Positions 10,676-25,200 of a stretch of 64,000 nucleotides of DNA are shown piece by piece. Below the pieces are notes generated by a model. The model ran no database searches, had not been told where the DNA came from, and was given only the letters and a program-made list of their open reading frames with translations. The translations under genes were made by a program, and so were the position numbers. The first letter of the stretch is position 1. Each line of letters begins with the position of its first letter. Origin of the DNA: Dactylonectria macrodidyma (Eukaryota > Ascomycota > Sordariomycetes > Hypocreales > Nectriaceae); NCBI GenBank assembly GCA_020744425.1, contig JAGMUV010000023.1, positions 434,001-498,000 of the forward strand. Direction: 5' to 3'.

Positions 10676-12517
10676 TCAAAAGCTCTTCTCCCAGACCCCC
10701 CACCAGACACCCATATTGGCCGCCACCACCAGATCCAGCATCTTCAGTCCGTCGGGGTAAATGATGAGCTTGCCCATCTTGGCCCGCTTTCCGCGGTTGC
10801 CACCGCCGGCCTTTTCCTTGCCGAGATTTACGTCAAACGGCGACACCATGCCGTCGTCGTAGTCGTTGTTTCTATTCGTACGCTCGTCCAGCTTTTGGAG
10901 GAGCTTGTTGAAGTGCCCCTGAATCTGCGTTTTGACTTCCTCGCGGCCCTCGGCGGACTTGAAAAGCTCTACGCTCGGCAGGTTGAAGCGTAGTTCGCTG
11001 ACGGCCATTGAGTGTCCTAGCTGCTGGGGTACCGGGACACCTTGATCCACCAGTGTGTTCAGCGCCGGCCGCTCCTCTTTCAAAATGTGGTAGCATCGGA
11101 GGGTGCGGCCAGTAGTTCCTGTTCGGAACTCGCACCGCCCGTTCCATGGGCTGGTGAAGACGTATCCACGAGGCCGCATCCCCGGGCCTGGCTGTCCTAG
11201 GACGGTCTGCGGCTCAGGAACGTGCTCCACAGACCCGGTTGATTCCACCGAGGTCACACTCCCATGGCGACGATGCTCGCCTCGGGATTCCTGATTCCAC
11301 TTCTCTCGGAAGTTGCTGCTCCAAGTCTTGGCATAACTCATCAGGACCTGTCTCGAGAGCACGGCGTCGTCGTTTCGAGGCGCCTGTGCGTCGGGTGGGA
11401 TTCCATCGCCTGGGCCCATGTCGAAACTCCTCCTGGCGGGCATGTTGCGGAATCTGCCGTATCCCAACGTCTCGATTTGGATGTTGATCGGGGGGTTGGC
11501 GGCAGGGGTCGTCGACTGGACCGGTGGTACATTGGGAATGAAGGGTCCGGATTCGTCATGCTCGACTGCCGGTCCTTCTGACTGATAAGAGGAAACGTGA
11601 CCCACGTTCCACTGGTTTCCCGTGCTTGGATCGCGGCGGATCAGAGCTAAGGTGAATGGGTTGGTGAATGATGTCTCTCCTTTTCTCGGCGATGGCGATC
11701 GACTCCCGTAAGTCCTCCCAGGGCCGGACGCATGGGCCGGTATTCGTTCTCCTTCATCTATTCGAGGAGGCTGAGGGAATACTACTCGCTCTCCTTCTTC
11801 TTCGATTTGGGGCGGTGGAGGGAATGACGGGAGCGGCTTGTCAGTGTTAGGAACGGCGCGGCTTCCCATAGCTCTAGGGCCATGGGGCCTCCGAGATACG
11901 GTCGCGGTACGGCGCATTGACGAAGCTTGTGGCCTGTGTTCCGTGGCCTGGCTGTCTAGGCTCAACCGGCTGTCTTGCTCATACCGAGCCGGGCCGGAAC
12001 GAGCATCATCAAGGGCGGAGTTGACGGTGCGGCTACGGGGCCGTGAAGCTTCCTGGTTCCCGTTACCAGGAACAGGAAGAAAGTCGCGACCTATGGGTTT
12101 GGCCGACTCGGGTAGGGGCTTCCGGGGGATGTTCCTGGCTGAGGCGCCGTCGTCGCTGGATGATCGGAAGCCGTCATCGCGATGTGCGTAGAGATCTGCT
12201 GAAGAGGCCGCCTCTAGGTGGATGTAGTAGAGGGAGCTGGCGATATCTTCGGAGGACACGATTTTCAGCTGGGGTTTGAAGGGAGAGAGGATGACATCTG
12301 GAAGGGAAGTTTTGGTTAGTGTTATAATATCATGGGCGGGACATAGCGCAGCTTGTTAACTGTAGCTTCCCATCTAATAAAGGGACGTACCTCGAGTGCC
12401 GGGGACGCGGGAGATGTAAAGGACCAGGGGATCTTGACGCTCGTCGGTCGGGTTTATGGGATATTGTGGCGGGTTGGCCGCGAGGTTGTTGACCGAGGTG
12501 AGGGAGCGAGCCTCCAT
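10676..12517 (-). CDS. Conserved-looking protein of unknown function
   Basis: I do not recognise this family. Predicted 582 residues from two exons: 12517-12391 and 12297-10676 (1749 bases). Intron 12296-... corresponds to plus-strand 12298-12390, with GTACGT donor and TTCCAG acceptor; it joins VPGTR to DVILSPFKPQ. The N-terminal 75 residues and the C-terminal 190 look structured. The middle (about residues 90-380) is rich in Ser, Pro, Arg and Gly and probably disordered. The C-terminal part has a Cys- and Trp-containing block (GRCEFRTGTTGRTLRCYH), a basic patch RGKRAKMGK and ends with WWGVWEKSF. No signal peptide or membrane segment is evident. Start chosen at MEARSLTSV; no upstream in-frame ATG has better composition. 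A regulatory or trafficking role is only a guess. Confidence 0.75.
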
Positions 12518-14589
12518 TTCTGGGTTGGTGTGAGATTCGAGATAGTGTAGTCGTGGACGTGGGGTTGTTGAATACTGGTGGAGCCGTCTCAAGGAGAGAG
12601 GGAGGGGGGGCACGCAGTGATTAATAAAGATGAGATCCCACTATTCTCACACGGATCCTCCCCGAAACCGGCAGGATTGCCAACCGTGTTTTGCAATGCT
12701 GTGACAAAGGGTTGGGCTGCTGAGAGACAAAAGAAAGCCCAAAAAGTATGAAAGAAGAGTAGGGCGAGTGCAGCAGTGGCTGGTGCCAGATGTCTTATTT
12801 GGTGGTTGTGATTTTTTTGGGACCGGCCTGGGCAGCGGGCACCAGGGCGACTGATATGCAAGCAATGAGCGGGAACCGACGACGTGGCACTCTGCGCGTT
12901 TCTTGGCGGGAGGGGAGAGACAGAGAGAGCAAACGGACTCTCGGGAAATAAAAGAAAACACCAGAAAATGTCGGTAAATGATGTGAAAACGAAGTGCCGA
13001 AAACCGTGGGGGGATTTACGGACAAGGGCGAAGAAGACGACGGCTGTGAGGGCGAAAAATAAACGTCAGCCGGCGGTGGCTGTGTTGTCTTTTGGCGTCG
13101 ACGGCAGGCAGAGAGGGTGTGCCTTGATACACTATTTGCGTGTGTCGTACGCCTACGTAACACAGAGTAAAGCACAGGAATTCACAGGCAGACGCAAGCC
13201 AAGGCGTAAAAACTAAATGCTGGAGCAATAAAAAAAAAGCCAAGCAGTTGTTTGTTGCTGTGCTGGTTGCCGGGAGCCGATGTCTCCAACGCCTCTGGTT
13301 TATTCGTTTGCCTGGCACTTGCTTGCATCTTGCAGCTCTTGGCAAGGGTCCCGTGCGGCCCGTGGATGAGGTAGGTACCCAGTAATAAGTTATGCGGCTG
13401 GATTACGTAGGTCTGCGCCTCGAGAAAGCCCATAAAAACAACAGCTCAATGCCAGCTCAGCTCAGCTCAGCCAGCATCAGCGGCCTTATGCGAACGGGGG
13501 TAAGACGAGACACTGACTGAACTGTCTTTTTGCCAAGACCGTCGATGCAAAAGGTTGACGGGGCATCGTCGGTCATGACGGCGCGCTTTGGACACGTCAA
13601 AGTGTCAAAGTTAGGTCGAAATGCTCACACGGACCTTGAACTCTCGCCACCGCCTTTAATTACGTCTGTACGACACGCTGGTGATTAAGGGTCAGCCTTG
13701 CAGTTGATCATGGTGCACTCCGGGGTGACCTGGCCAGCCCATAAGTCAGATGGCGCAGTCGACACCAGAGTCATCTGAGCCGTCATTATGCTGTAGCCTT
13801 GGAAGTTGTCATGTTGGTCTCCAGGGGCTTGAACTAATTCTAGCCGTCATTTAAGTTAAGTTTACAAGGTAATAGACCCTGCTAAGGGGTGGCAGAAACA
13901 CACCACATGCCATAGAACATCACTATGCTTTATCCCCTAAATATTAATTTAGGAAATCTGACGGAAAATAGTAATTTATAGCTACATTTAGTTCATTTTA
14001 TGATCTTTTTTATATAGAATTTATACTCTGATTTAGTAATAATTTGGCTAATATAACTTACTTATTCTGTAATTGCCATTGTTAACGTGTGCGGTGTTTT
14101 CCTTCCCCGGGAGGCCTGCGTCTGTGCGAAGTAAACCAACGCTCGCAGTGTCAGGCTAACACTACCACTCTTACCCTGCACTGAATATCTTTGATGTAAA
14201 GTAGGATTTGAGAATTGTATTTCATATAACTCATTGGGATTTTAATCTACTTAAGAATCAAGCGCCAAGACCATGACATTAATCACAACCTCGCAGCTCC
14301 TTTGCCGATGAGGGCCAAATAACGCTACCCAACAACCAAGACTAGGCTCTCAACACCATCGGTTCAGCTTGCCTCAATATGCCCACATATTCGGCTCAAG
14401 AGTTCTTCACGCATCTCTTATGGCACGGAGAACAGTAACGACTAAGTGATTCAATTTCCTGCGTTAATAAAGTAAAACTGCAGACAATATCCAAAGAAGA
14501 CAAAACAGGTAACAGAAATAACCAATAAGACAACAACCGAGCGAAACTCGTATGCGGCACCAAAAAAAGATAACCACGTTCATCATTGC
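12518..14589. other. Gene-poor spacer with an AT-rich block
   Basis: Two kilobases between the unknown-function gene and the 3' end of the NRPS. Features seen: a short CTCAG tandem run at about 13450-13475 and a strongly AT-rich, TA-rich block at about 13925-14075, as expected of RIP-mutated or relic DNA. Open frames at 12589-13433 are arginine/serine-rich shadows without domains. No gene is supported. Confidence 0.5.
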
Positions 14590-17500
14590 TCAATCAGCCG
14601 CCTCCTGGGCAATCCTTCGCAAAGCTTCCTCAAACCCAGCAAACCATTCTCCAATCCTGTCCTGGTGCATCAAGTGCTTGCTGAACAGCACCGAGACGCG
14701 GAGCCGGCCCTTGGCCACGCCCGCTACAACTTCAAACAGCGCATACCGCTGCGCTTCGGCCGCTGAGGGGGGATCGATGCCGGCCATTTTCACGTCTGTG
14801 TCATTCTCGGTGTTCTTGTTGGCCATCCTTGACAGCGAAGTGATCTCGAAGAAGGCGTCGTCGCGCTCGAGCTGCTGGTACACGCCGCCGTAGTTGAAGA
14901 CGATTTCGGCGGGGAGCTGGCGATGCACAAAGGATGATGCTGACTGCGGTGTGGCGAATTGCGAGGTGAAGTATGCGGCGCCGTTGTCGGGAGATGACAC
15001 TGTTGACATGGTGTTGTGTGTTTGGGCGATCAAGTCGAGCAGCCCAGTTTGTTGTTGTGTGAGATCAAGATGGATTGGATACAGCGTGGTGAACCAGCCG
15101 ACAGTCCTCGACAGGTCTACATCGAGCGATTCATCCCACGTCCCGCGCCCATGCCCTTCGTTGAAAACAGTCGGCAGCGCCCTGTCCTTGAACGTCTGAC
15201 GAAAGGAGAAGAGCAACGCCGAAATCATCAGCTCAATGGGCTTGGTACCCAAGGCATCGTTGCAGGCTCCCAAGATGGCCTTCGTAGTTTCTTCATCGAT
15301 GGAGAAGGCTAACGTGGTCGAGTCGGCGTCCCGGCTCGCGTCGCTGTCGCTGGTCCAGTATGAGATTTGCGGTGGTGGAACGGCGAGCGGCTGTTGGTTG
15401 AGATGGACGGCGTGTTGGGCTTGGAGGGATGACCAGGTCCGGAATGATGTCGTTGATGGCGTCAGTGTGACTTCCGCGGAAGGGTCTGATGTGAGCAGTG
15501 TCTCCAGATCGCCGAGAATGATGCGCCAGGAAACCAAGTCGACGACGAGATGGTGGATCGTTATGAAGAGCGTCTGATCGCCGTCTACCTCGAACAGAAC
15601 GGCCGCAACCAGCGGACCAGATGTAATGTCCAAACTGGCTCGCTGGTGCTGAATGAATGATGCAACCTGCTCATAATTGGAACACGTCTGGAATATGCAG
15701 CGGAAGTTGTCTTCTGCATGTTGCGCTATGCGCTGCTCCCAGGTTCCAGCGTCGTTCTGTCTGAAGCGGGCGCGGAGGATCGGATGTGCCGTGACGGTTT
15801 TGTCGAGGGCCGACGCGAGCAGAGACTGTGAGATGGGTGTCTTTGGGCGAAGGTAGAAGAACTGATCGAAGCAGACATTGGGGTTTGGCTGGTGGAGGAA
15901 GAACATTTGCTGGATGGGCGCCAAAGCGACTGTCTTGTCATCCTCCTCATGTCCATTTGTATGTGGTGCAGCAACCTGGTTGTCAACACCACAAGCTTCC
16001 AATATCCTACTGATTGTCTTGAGGCGAGTGATTCTTCCCACCGAGACATTCAGGCCCTGCTGACGCGCAGCAGTCGACAGCTGCATAGCAGTGATGGAAT
16101 CGCCACCAAGCTGAAAGAAGCCATCGTCGAGTCCGATGCTGGCTGTGTCGACATTGAGCACTCTTCCGATTATCTCGCACAGCGTCTTTTCGGCAACTGT
16201 CGAGGGCGGTCGCTTTTGGCCCCCCCCAACACGTCGTAGGGCGGCAAGTTGCGCAACGGAAAAGGACGAGCCAAGTCCGCGTAGCTTCTTGCGGTCCGTC
16301 TTGCCCGAGGTATTCAGGGGTAGGGAGTCGATGACGAACCACACAGAGGGTACCATGTAACTGGGCACCAGCTCTGAAAGGCGATCATCGACCGTCGCAG
16401 AAACAGGGAGGATGCCGATATTCACTCCGCTCTGCGTCTTGCTCAACGACACAGCCGCATCGTGGTTATTGTTTAGAACCACAAATGCCGCTAGAGCCGG
16501 GTTCGCGCCCTCGCCAACAGGTGTGATGACCTCGGCCACGGCCTGAATCGCCTCAGGATGACACTGCAGCACCGACGCCTCGACGCCCGCGAGCTCAACA
16601 CGCTGGCCGCGGATCTTAACCTGCGAGTCCTTCCGGCCGATGTAGTTGAGGCTGCCGTCCGGGTTGTAGGACACCAAGTCGCCCGTCTTGTACAGTCGGC
16701 CACGGCGTCCAGAGACCCCTTGCGCGAGCCAGGGCGGAGTATCGATGAACACGGCGTCGGTCATGGCCTGGTCGTGGAGATATGAGCGTGCTAGGATGTG
16801 GCCTTCTATGAGAAGCTCTCCAACAGCTCCTATGGGAAGGAGTTTGTCGTGGTCGTCTGGGTCGACGACCCAGCTTGTTCCACCTGTGGCTGTGCCAATG
16901 CAGCCAGGCCGCATCTCATCCGATGCATCAAGATTGATATGCGCAACGCAACAGAGCACAGCGCACTCCGTCGGACCATATCCATGCAGCATTGTCTGCT
17001 CTGGTCGCGACCAACATTGGAAGTCCTGGACTCTTGACGCTTCTCCCGCCAGCATGAGCGTTTTCAGCCCGGGAACGCCAGCGGGGTTGATCAGTTTTGC
17101 AACTGAAGGCGTGAGGTACGCAGTATTTATGTTCATGTTTTGGATGCTTTCGGTGAGGTTATTCCGTAGGTTGTACTCAGATGGGATACAAACGGTGCCG
17201 CCGTACACCAGAGTAGTGATGATCTCCTGGATCGAGGCGTCAAAGGCATACGAGGCAAACTGTAACACCCTCGAAGTCTCCCTGAGCCCGATAGATAGAC
17301 CGTGGTGCGTGCAACTTGTCACTACGGCGCGGTGTTCGAGGACAACGCCCTTAGGCTGGCCGGTACTGCCAGACGTGAAGATGATGTACGCTGCAGAGCT
17401 GGGACTGCTTGACTTTGGTATGTCGTCGTTTCCTCCAACACTTGCTAGGAGACGAGGTCCTACAGGAACAACAATTCGTTCTGGACCACTCTCGACTTCC

Positions 17501-19240
17501 ACGTTGCTAACGAGCTGCTCCGAGGTTAGTATTATACCTGCGCCGATCTGCCCCAGAACCCTCTCCCTGCGCTCTGCCCTCTGCGCAGGATCAAGGGGCA
17601 CAAAGGCAGCGCCGGCCTTGAGAATCGCCAGCATTGACACAACAGCCCAGATGGACTTTTCGAAACACAACGGAACCATTGCCCCTGGAGCTAGCCCATG
17701 ACTATTGACGAGGTGTGATGCAAGGCTCGACGATGCGGCGTCCAGCTCGCTGTAGCTCATCTCCCCATCCCAGCCACTCAGCGCGGACGCATTTGGCTGC
17801 ATCTCGACGCGCTGCTGGATGAGTTCATGGACACAAGTATCCACGGGAGCCGGGACATTCTTGTTCCACGTCCACAGCAACTCTCTGTCCGACGGCATTA
17901 ACCCGTCAATCTCAACAATACCGATGCCCAGATTTATGGTTGACAACTGTCTAATCAGGAACCCAAGCTGTTCGAGCATCCTTTCGGCTCGCCACTGCGG
18001 GAGAACACGCGGGTCGAGCGAGCACCCCAGATACATGCTTCCCGTGGCAGAGAGGCGACATATTACGGTCAGCGGGTACGTGCTGAACTGCCCAGTCTCG
18101 GCAACTGCTTCGCGCCAGGCGCCGAGCTGTGCATCAGAAGACTGATCATCGCCATCGTCTTCGTGGGGCTGAATGATGAGTAGGGTCTTGAAGTCGCATC
18201 CCCTCTGCGCATAATCACCGATCTTGGCGATTCTCTGTAGACCGAACTGTTCGTGCGGTATCATGGCCGTTGACTGAGCCTGCACGTCGAGCAGAAACTG
18301 CATCACTGTCGATTGTACGTGTCGCTGAGGGATGCCGATGCGGACAGGCACAGTGGCAATGGTCGGGCCGATAATGTCCTCGATGCCAGCGACTGGGGCG
18401 TTGCGTCCTGAGAGTGTGGCGCCAAAGATGACATCCCGAGAACCAGTGTTGTGGTACACGGCCTGGGCCCATGCGGCTCTGATGATTGTTGCGAGGGTGA
18501 CGCTGGATTCCGTCACGGGGGGCATTTCGAAGGACAGATTGAGGGAGACGTCGGCCTTGATGACGCCGTCAACAAAAGAGGGTGGGAGAGGCGGGAACGC
18601 AGTGGACTCGTATCCCGCGAGAGTGTCCTCCCAGAATGACTTCCCAGTGTTTTCATCTTGTTTGAGGAGGTGGCCGACGAAGTTGTTGAAGGGTAGGTGG
18701 TTCGGAACGACGTCCAACCGGTCATAGTAGATATTGTGAACTAAGTTCTGGATCGCGGGTAGTGACTGTCCATCGTATACGGCGTGATGAATTGTCCACA
18801 CGAGGTACCCGTCTCCGGCTTCCCGGACAATGGCAAAGCGAGTAAGTGGCTCGCCAAGCTGCATGGACTCGGTTCTGTCGTGCTCAAGATACGCTTCGAG
18901 GTCGTTACCATGCCTCCACCGGATGCTCGAATCCCTGGTAACGACCTGGAGCACGGCGTCACTGGTATGGTCTTGTACAACCCTGGTGCGCAGAGTCGGT
19001 GTACGTCGTACCGCTTCCTCCCATGACTGCTGCAGCCGCTCACAATCCGCTGCAGCGGCTATCTGCATGACGTTCTGGATCACATAGTCGCCGGGCTGTC
19101 TTGCCGTGAGCGCCATGAGGCCTTGCTGTAGAGGCGTGGTAGGGTAAATATCCTCGACAGCGTCGAAGTCGATGGAGCATAGTTGAGCCACATGCTCGAT
19201 ATACTCATCCAAATCTTCTTGATGAGTAGAGAGTAGTGAA
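14590..19240 (-). other. NRPS module 8: C8-A8-T8-E4, end of the line
   Basis: C8 about 19240-17890 (HHAVYDG), A8 17880-16260 with pocket code DAQYMAGVLK (nearest A1), T8 16200-15990 (LGGDSITAM), E4 15940-14590 (IHHLVVDLVSWRIIL). The protein stops within a few residues of the E4 boundary, with no domain to hydrolyse, reduce or cyclise the product. Confidence 0.82.
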
Positions 19241-22200
19241 AACGGTTGCAACTCCTCTTCCTTTTCCTCTGCAGCCTGTGTACCTTCAGCAACTGGAAGC
19301 TCCGTTGCAAGCTCTCCCAACCTCGGATGCTGGAAGATCTGCGCAACAGACAGTCCCAAGCCGGCCTTTCTCGCCGCAGACACCAAGCTCATAGCTCTGA
19401 GAGAATCACCACCTAGACGGAAGAAATTATCATTGAGCCCGATATGTCTCTGTTCGACGCCCAGGATCTGGCTCCATAGCGCCTGTAGAGCAATCTCAAG
19501 CTCCGTTGTCGGATTGCGGCTGTCCCCATTGGCCTCGCTGCGTTGGTTGATCTGCAGCATGGAATACGAGGAACCAATCTCGCGCAGCTTTCGACGATCC
19601 ATCTTTCCCGATGTGGTCAGCGGCATTGCGTCGATGGCAAACCAGACTGTCGGGACCATGTAATTAGGAAGTCGCTGGGAGAGGGAGTCTTCGACTGTTG
19701 TGGTGCCGGACAGGATGCTGACACTGATGCCATCGTGAAGAACCGGCTCCTTTGTGTTGATGACCTTCTCGCCGTCTATGACAATAAATGCGGCAAGGAG
19801 TTGTTGACTTCCACCTTCGCCCGACGGCCGGATGGCTTCTACGACAACCTCCTTGGCCCCGGATAGACAAGCCAGGGCATGGTGCTCGATGTCTTCTAGC
19901 TCGACGCGCTGTCCGCGTAGTTTGACCTGCGTATCCTTGCGACCCATGTAGGTCAGGCTGCCATCGCTCTGGTACCGCACGAGATCTCCGGTTTTGTAGA
20001 GATATCCCCGGCGGCCTGGATGCGAGGCTGAACCCCTGAGTAGGAACTCCGGGTCGTGTATGAATGCCGCTGCCGTTCGCACCGGATCGCCCAAGTATCC
20101 CTGACCGACAATAGGGCCTTCGATAAGCAGCTCACCTACTGTCCCCAGTGGGGCCAGCACATCGTGGTTAGTTGGGTCGACGATCCAGGTGACCGCTCCC
20201 GTGCCCTTGCCGATGCCAGTAATCGTCGTAGCACCTTGGATGTCATTGATGGTGCTGGTCGGGGTACACTCAGACGGGCCGTAGCAGTTCACGATCCTCA
20301 CGCGGGCTGGCCAATGTGAAATGTCTGTAGGCCGAAGCTGTTCTCCGCCGAGTATCATGGTGCGGACCAGCGGCATGTCGTTGGGGTCGAGCAGACGAGA
20401 CACCGAGGGGGTCACGTCGATGGTGTCGACGCCGAACTGTACGATGGCCTCAGTCAGACTGTTCTTGCGGTCCTCTTCGGATGGCACGCAGATACAACCG
20501 CCAGTGGTGAGGGCCATCATGTGAGTATTGACAGAGACGTCGAAACTGTACGAGGCAAAGTCTAGGATTCTGGTGGTCGGGGAGAAGCCGACCCGGTGTG
20601 CCTGGTGCGCGATGGCTGAAGCAAAGGAGCGGTGGCTAATCATGGTGCCTTTCGGTTCTCCTGTCGTGCCCGAGGTGAATATGATATACATCAGAGACGA
20701 CGGCTGGCCTCTGCTTTGATCCCTCGGAAGGACCGGGTGGTTGAGGTACGGTGAGTCCTCGGCGACGACGACCACATCCGGCACCATCTTAGACAAAACA
20801 TGAGATGATGACCGTGAAGACAGACTAGCCGTTGCATTGGTTTGCCGGACAATCTTGATAAGACGATCTTCGGGCTGGGACGGGTCGAGAAGGACAAAAG
20901 CACACCCAGCTCGCAGCACCGCGAGCATGGCAACGGCAGTCCACTTCGACTTTTCAAAGCACAACGGGACGACGCTCTCCGAAGCAAGACCGTTTCGGAT
21001 GAGACTGTTAGCAAGTCGTCCCGCATGTTCGGTCATTTCTTGGTACGTCAAGTCGCCGTCCCAGCTGCAGATAGCGACCTTGTCAGGGCAACTGAGCGCC
21101 ATATCCTCGATGAGGTCGTGGATGCGCAGTTCAGATGCTTCTGGGACAGTGCTGTTCCACTGCCATAGCTGGTCTCGCGCCTGGGTGCTCAAGACGTCAA
21201 GGTCCTTGATGGGCGACTGGCTGTCGGATATGATGGACTCTATGGCGGTGCTGAAGCACTGTCCAATCTGAGCTGCTTCTGTGTCGCCGAGGATCCATCG
21301 GCAGTCGACGATAACTTGAAGGTCGCCGGGGCTGTCGATGGCACGGACTGATATGCCGTACTGTCTTTCTTTAGAACCAAGATCGGATCGTATCTGGATA
21401 ATGACGGGATGAATAATAGCAACAACTTACCTCTGTTGGATCATATCCACCTGCCAACGAAACTTCAACATCATCACCACCACCACAAACCTCCTTTTCA
21501 CTTGCGTGACCCGTCTTCTGGAATGATACAACACTATTGAACAGCGCATCACTCCCAAGCCCCAGCGCATTTTGCACTGTCGCCAACGAAACGGTCTGAT
21601 ACGGCAGACTCTCGAAATAGCTGGCGTGCGTTGTCGCCAACGCCTCGGCCACGGTTGCACCGTCGAGATGCACGCGACAAGTCAACATGCCAATCAACGG
21701 GCCAAAGATGCCGTCGACGCCGGTGATTGGCAGATCGCGTCCAGAGCATAGAATGCCAAAGCACGGGTCCAGCGAGCCGGTGTACCATCGCAGGACGATT
21801 GCCCAGGCTAGCTGGATGACGGTGGCGGGGGTTATTTCTGAGGCTTTGCAGAATTGGCGGATGAGTGTGGTGTTGAGGTTGGGGATGTGGATGGATGTGC
21901 CTTCATCTGTATCTCCCTCTTTATTCTTGTCATCAGTGGAGGTGGAATCATTTGATGACGATGGTGTTGACAAGTCTGGGAAGTGGCATGGCTCGGACCT
22001 CGCGAGGCGGTCTGTCCAGAACTTGATGCCTTCATCTCGCGACTGGCCGTCTACAAACGCGATGAAGTCGCCATACGACGACATAGATGGAGCTAGCGAT
22101 GTACTGCCGCCGTCACCGCTTCGATATGTCGCCTGTAAATCCCTTGCCAATATGCTCGTCGAATACCCATCGATGATGGCATGGTTGATCTCGAGAACGA

Positions 22201-25200
22201 GATCCACTTCCTCTTCGCTCACCTGGTGCATGGTGAGATGGTGCTGCAGGCCCGAGGACGTATAATGCGGCGGATCTTGCGTGCGGATGGACCGAGTCAC
22301 GTCCGCATCTGTGGCTTTGTGGTTGACGTGTATGCTGATGCGTGGGTTGGCGAGGATGATTTGCATGATGCGGCCGTTCCCGGGGAATTGGTGGATGAAT
22401 ACGGCATGAAGGAGGTCGTGCTGCTGTACTACGGTCTGCCATGCTTCCTGTAACCTCACTATATCGATTGGTGCGTTCTTGTTATGAGAGGAGACCTTGA
22501 TGTGCAGACGGGAGTGGTAGCTCTTGGCATCCTTGACTTGGCTGATAAGAATACCCTCTTGCGCAGGGGCAGCGGGATAAATGTGCTCAATGTCGTCTAC
22601 GGAAGCAATATCAAGACCTGGGAGCACATTGCTGTGGAACTCATCAATGGCCTCGTACGAGTCAAACACTCCTGGGAAGTCAGTCAAGGTCAGGCGAGTC
22701 GAGATCTTGTCGTCGTCGTTCCCGCTTCTGTGTCCCAGGGCCTCTAGACTGGCCTGATATTGTGCGATCCACTCTGAGACGTGTGCTTGCGAGACTACGC
22801 TCTTGGGTAGGACAAAGTTGACGGAAAGTTGGCCGCGGTTGACACCAGCTAGGACATCGAAGACGGCGTGACGCCTGAAGGTTGTCGCAGACTCAGCGTG
22901 TGATGGCGGCGTGGCTATATTCTGGAAGAAAGAATCACCACGTTCGAGTTGTCCGTAGCCGCCGCTGTAGTTGAACATAATCTCGGCGGGGAGGTTCGAG
23001 CTGAACTTGTCGGAAGCGCCCTTGTTGATGAATTGGGAAACAAAGTACGACCACCCGTTCTGCGGTATGCTGCGGATGTAGTCTTTGGTCTGGCGGACGA
23101 AATCTTGCAATGTAGTCCCCTGTTGGATCTGCACTGGTGCTAGGGTCGTGAACCAACCGCACGTCCTGGAGAGATCCAAACCGTCGTCCCAGACTTCCCG
23201 CCCGTGTCCTTCGTTCCAGACGGCGGGTAGGGGCCTATCTCTAAAGGCCTGTCCAAAGGCATGCAGAAGGATCGAAATCATCAACTCCATTGGCCTCGTC
23301 CTGAACGCATCGTTGCATCTGCCGAAAAGCGCCGATGTGGCTTCCACGCTGAGCGTGAAGCTGTGGCTAGTTGTATCTTGAAGCCTCTCGTCGGCAGAGT
23401 CCATTCCCCAGTACGACAGCATCGGTGCCGGAGTCTCGTCAAAGTGCGTCTTTTCGGATGTGAAGTTTGTCTCGGTGTATGTCTTCTGCAGCCTGCACCA
23501 TGCAGGGAATGATAACGCAGGTGCTGGTAGAGAAGCTGTAACGCCGTTTTTGCTCGCCATCAGAAGAGTCTCGAGGTCTTGGAGTATGACCCTCCACGAC
23601 ACCAAGTCGACAACAAGATGGTGGACTGCGAGGAACAAGCTCTGTTCACCGGCCTTGTCGACGAGGACACCGGCAAAGAGCGGGCCTGCTGTAATATTTA
23701 GGGAATCGCGACAGCGGGCAATAGTATATGATACAGCATCCTCGTCTTCGCACTCTTCAGAATGCAGCGTGTACGAGCCCTTGACGTCTGGTAAAATGTA
23801 CTGCTGCCACTTGTCGTCCGACTCTTTCCGGAAACGAGCTCGCAGCATGGAGTGAGTTGCCACGATAGCATCAAGCGCCTGGGGCAGTTCTTGATGGCTA
23901 ACCGTAGCAGCTACTTTCAAAAAGAAGCATTGGTCGAACTGAACATGGGGATCTAGTTGGTATTCAAAGAAGACCTGCTGGATAGGGCTGAGTTCGAAGG
24001 GTTGGCCAGGTGCTACATCTGTAGTCCCATCCTGAATGGTTACAGAGTCGGCCGCGACAGTGGCACGTTGAGCTTCCAGAGCCCCGAGGATCCGACTGAT
24101 AGTCTTGTACTTGAGGATCGTTGCGACTGGAACGTGAAGTGTCAACGCACGCAGCGCGGAAGAGACCTGCATGGCGGTGATGGAGTCGCCTCCGAGCCGT
24201 AAGAAGCTGTCGTCCAGACCAATAGTCGAAGATTCAATGTTGAGGACGCGGGCCCAGGCGCTCTGTAGCGAGAGTTCGTCTTTCGTCGACGGCATCCTCT
24301 TGTTTTCTTGCGTCCTATCTTGGGATTTGGCTGCTATGGAGCAAGAAACACCGAGGTCTCGTAGTTTCCTACGGTCAGTCTTGCCAGAGCTGTTGAGTGG
24401 CAGCTTGGCCATCGTGAACCATATCGTGGGGATCATGTAACTCGGGACTCGTTTGGACAGTTCGTCTTCAACTTCTGGTATCGCAGGAACGATGCAGATA
24501 CCAAAGTCTTCGGCAAAGGCTGATCCAGTGTCGTTGGTGACAACGGCAAAGGCAGCAAGGGTAAGGCCCGAACCGTGGCCAGCCGGAATAGCCTCGACAA
24601 CGAGCTGTTTTGCGTCGAGCATGCATCCTCGAAGATGGAACTCGACATCGGCTAGCTCGAGCCGTTGTCCACGAATCTTGACCTGGTTGTCCTTGCGCCC
24701 GACATATGACAAGCTGCCATCGGGGCCGTACCGCACAAGGTCTCCAGTTTTGTACACCCTCCCACCTCTTCTCGGGGCCAGCCAGGCCGGATCTTGGATA
24801 AATGACGCCGCAGTACGGTCTGCATCCCCGATATAGTACTGGGCCAGAATCGGTCCCTCGACGGCAAGCTCGCCTATTGCGCCGACGGGCATCAGACGAT
24901 CTGCGTTCTGGGGGTCAACGATCCAACTCGCACATCCAACGGCCTTGCCCAAGTGTCCAGGGACCACGTCTTGCTCGGCGTGTGCGATCTCGATGGGCCC
25001 CCCGCAGCAGATGACGGCGCATTCCGTGGGACCGTATAGATTAATAACGTTGTCAACGGAAGTGGCACAGCACTCAATGTCAGAATTCAGTACAGCCTCG
25101 CCGCCAAAGAGCAGAGTCTTGAGTGAGGGTACGCTACTAGGTTGGAGCAGGCGAGTCACCGAAGGAGTTAGCAGGGCAACGTTGACTACAAACGTCTGCA

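Noticed and set aside
12589..13433. Overlapping minus-strand open frames upstream of the unknown-function gene
   Set aside because: Several frames overlap each other, with no domain, no good start and no conserved pattern.
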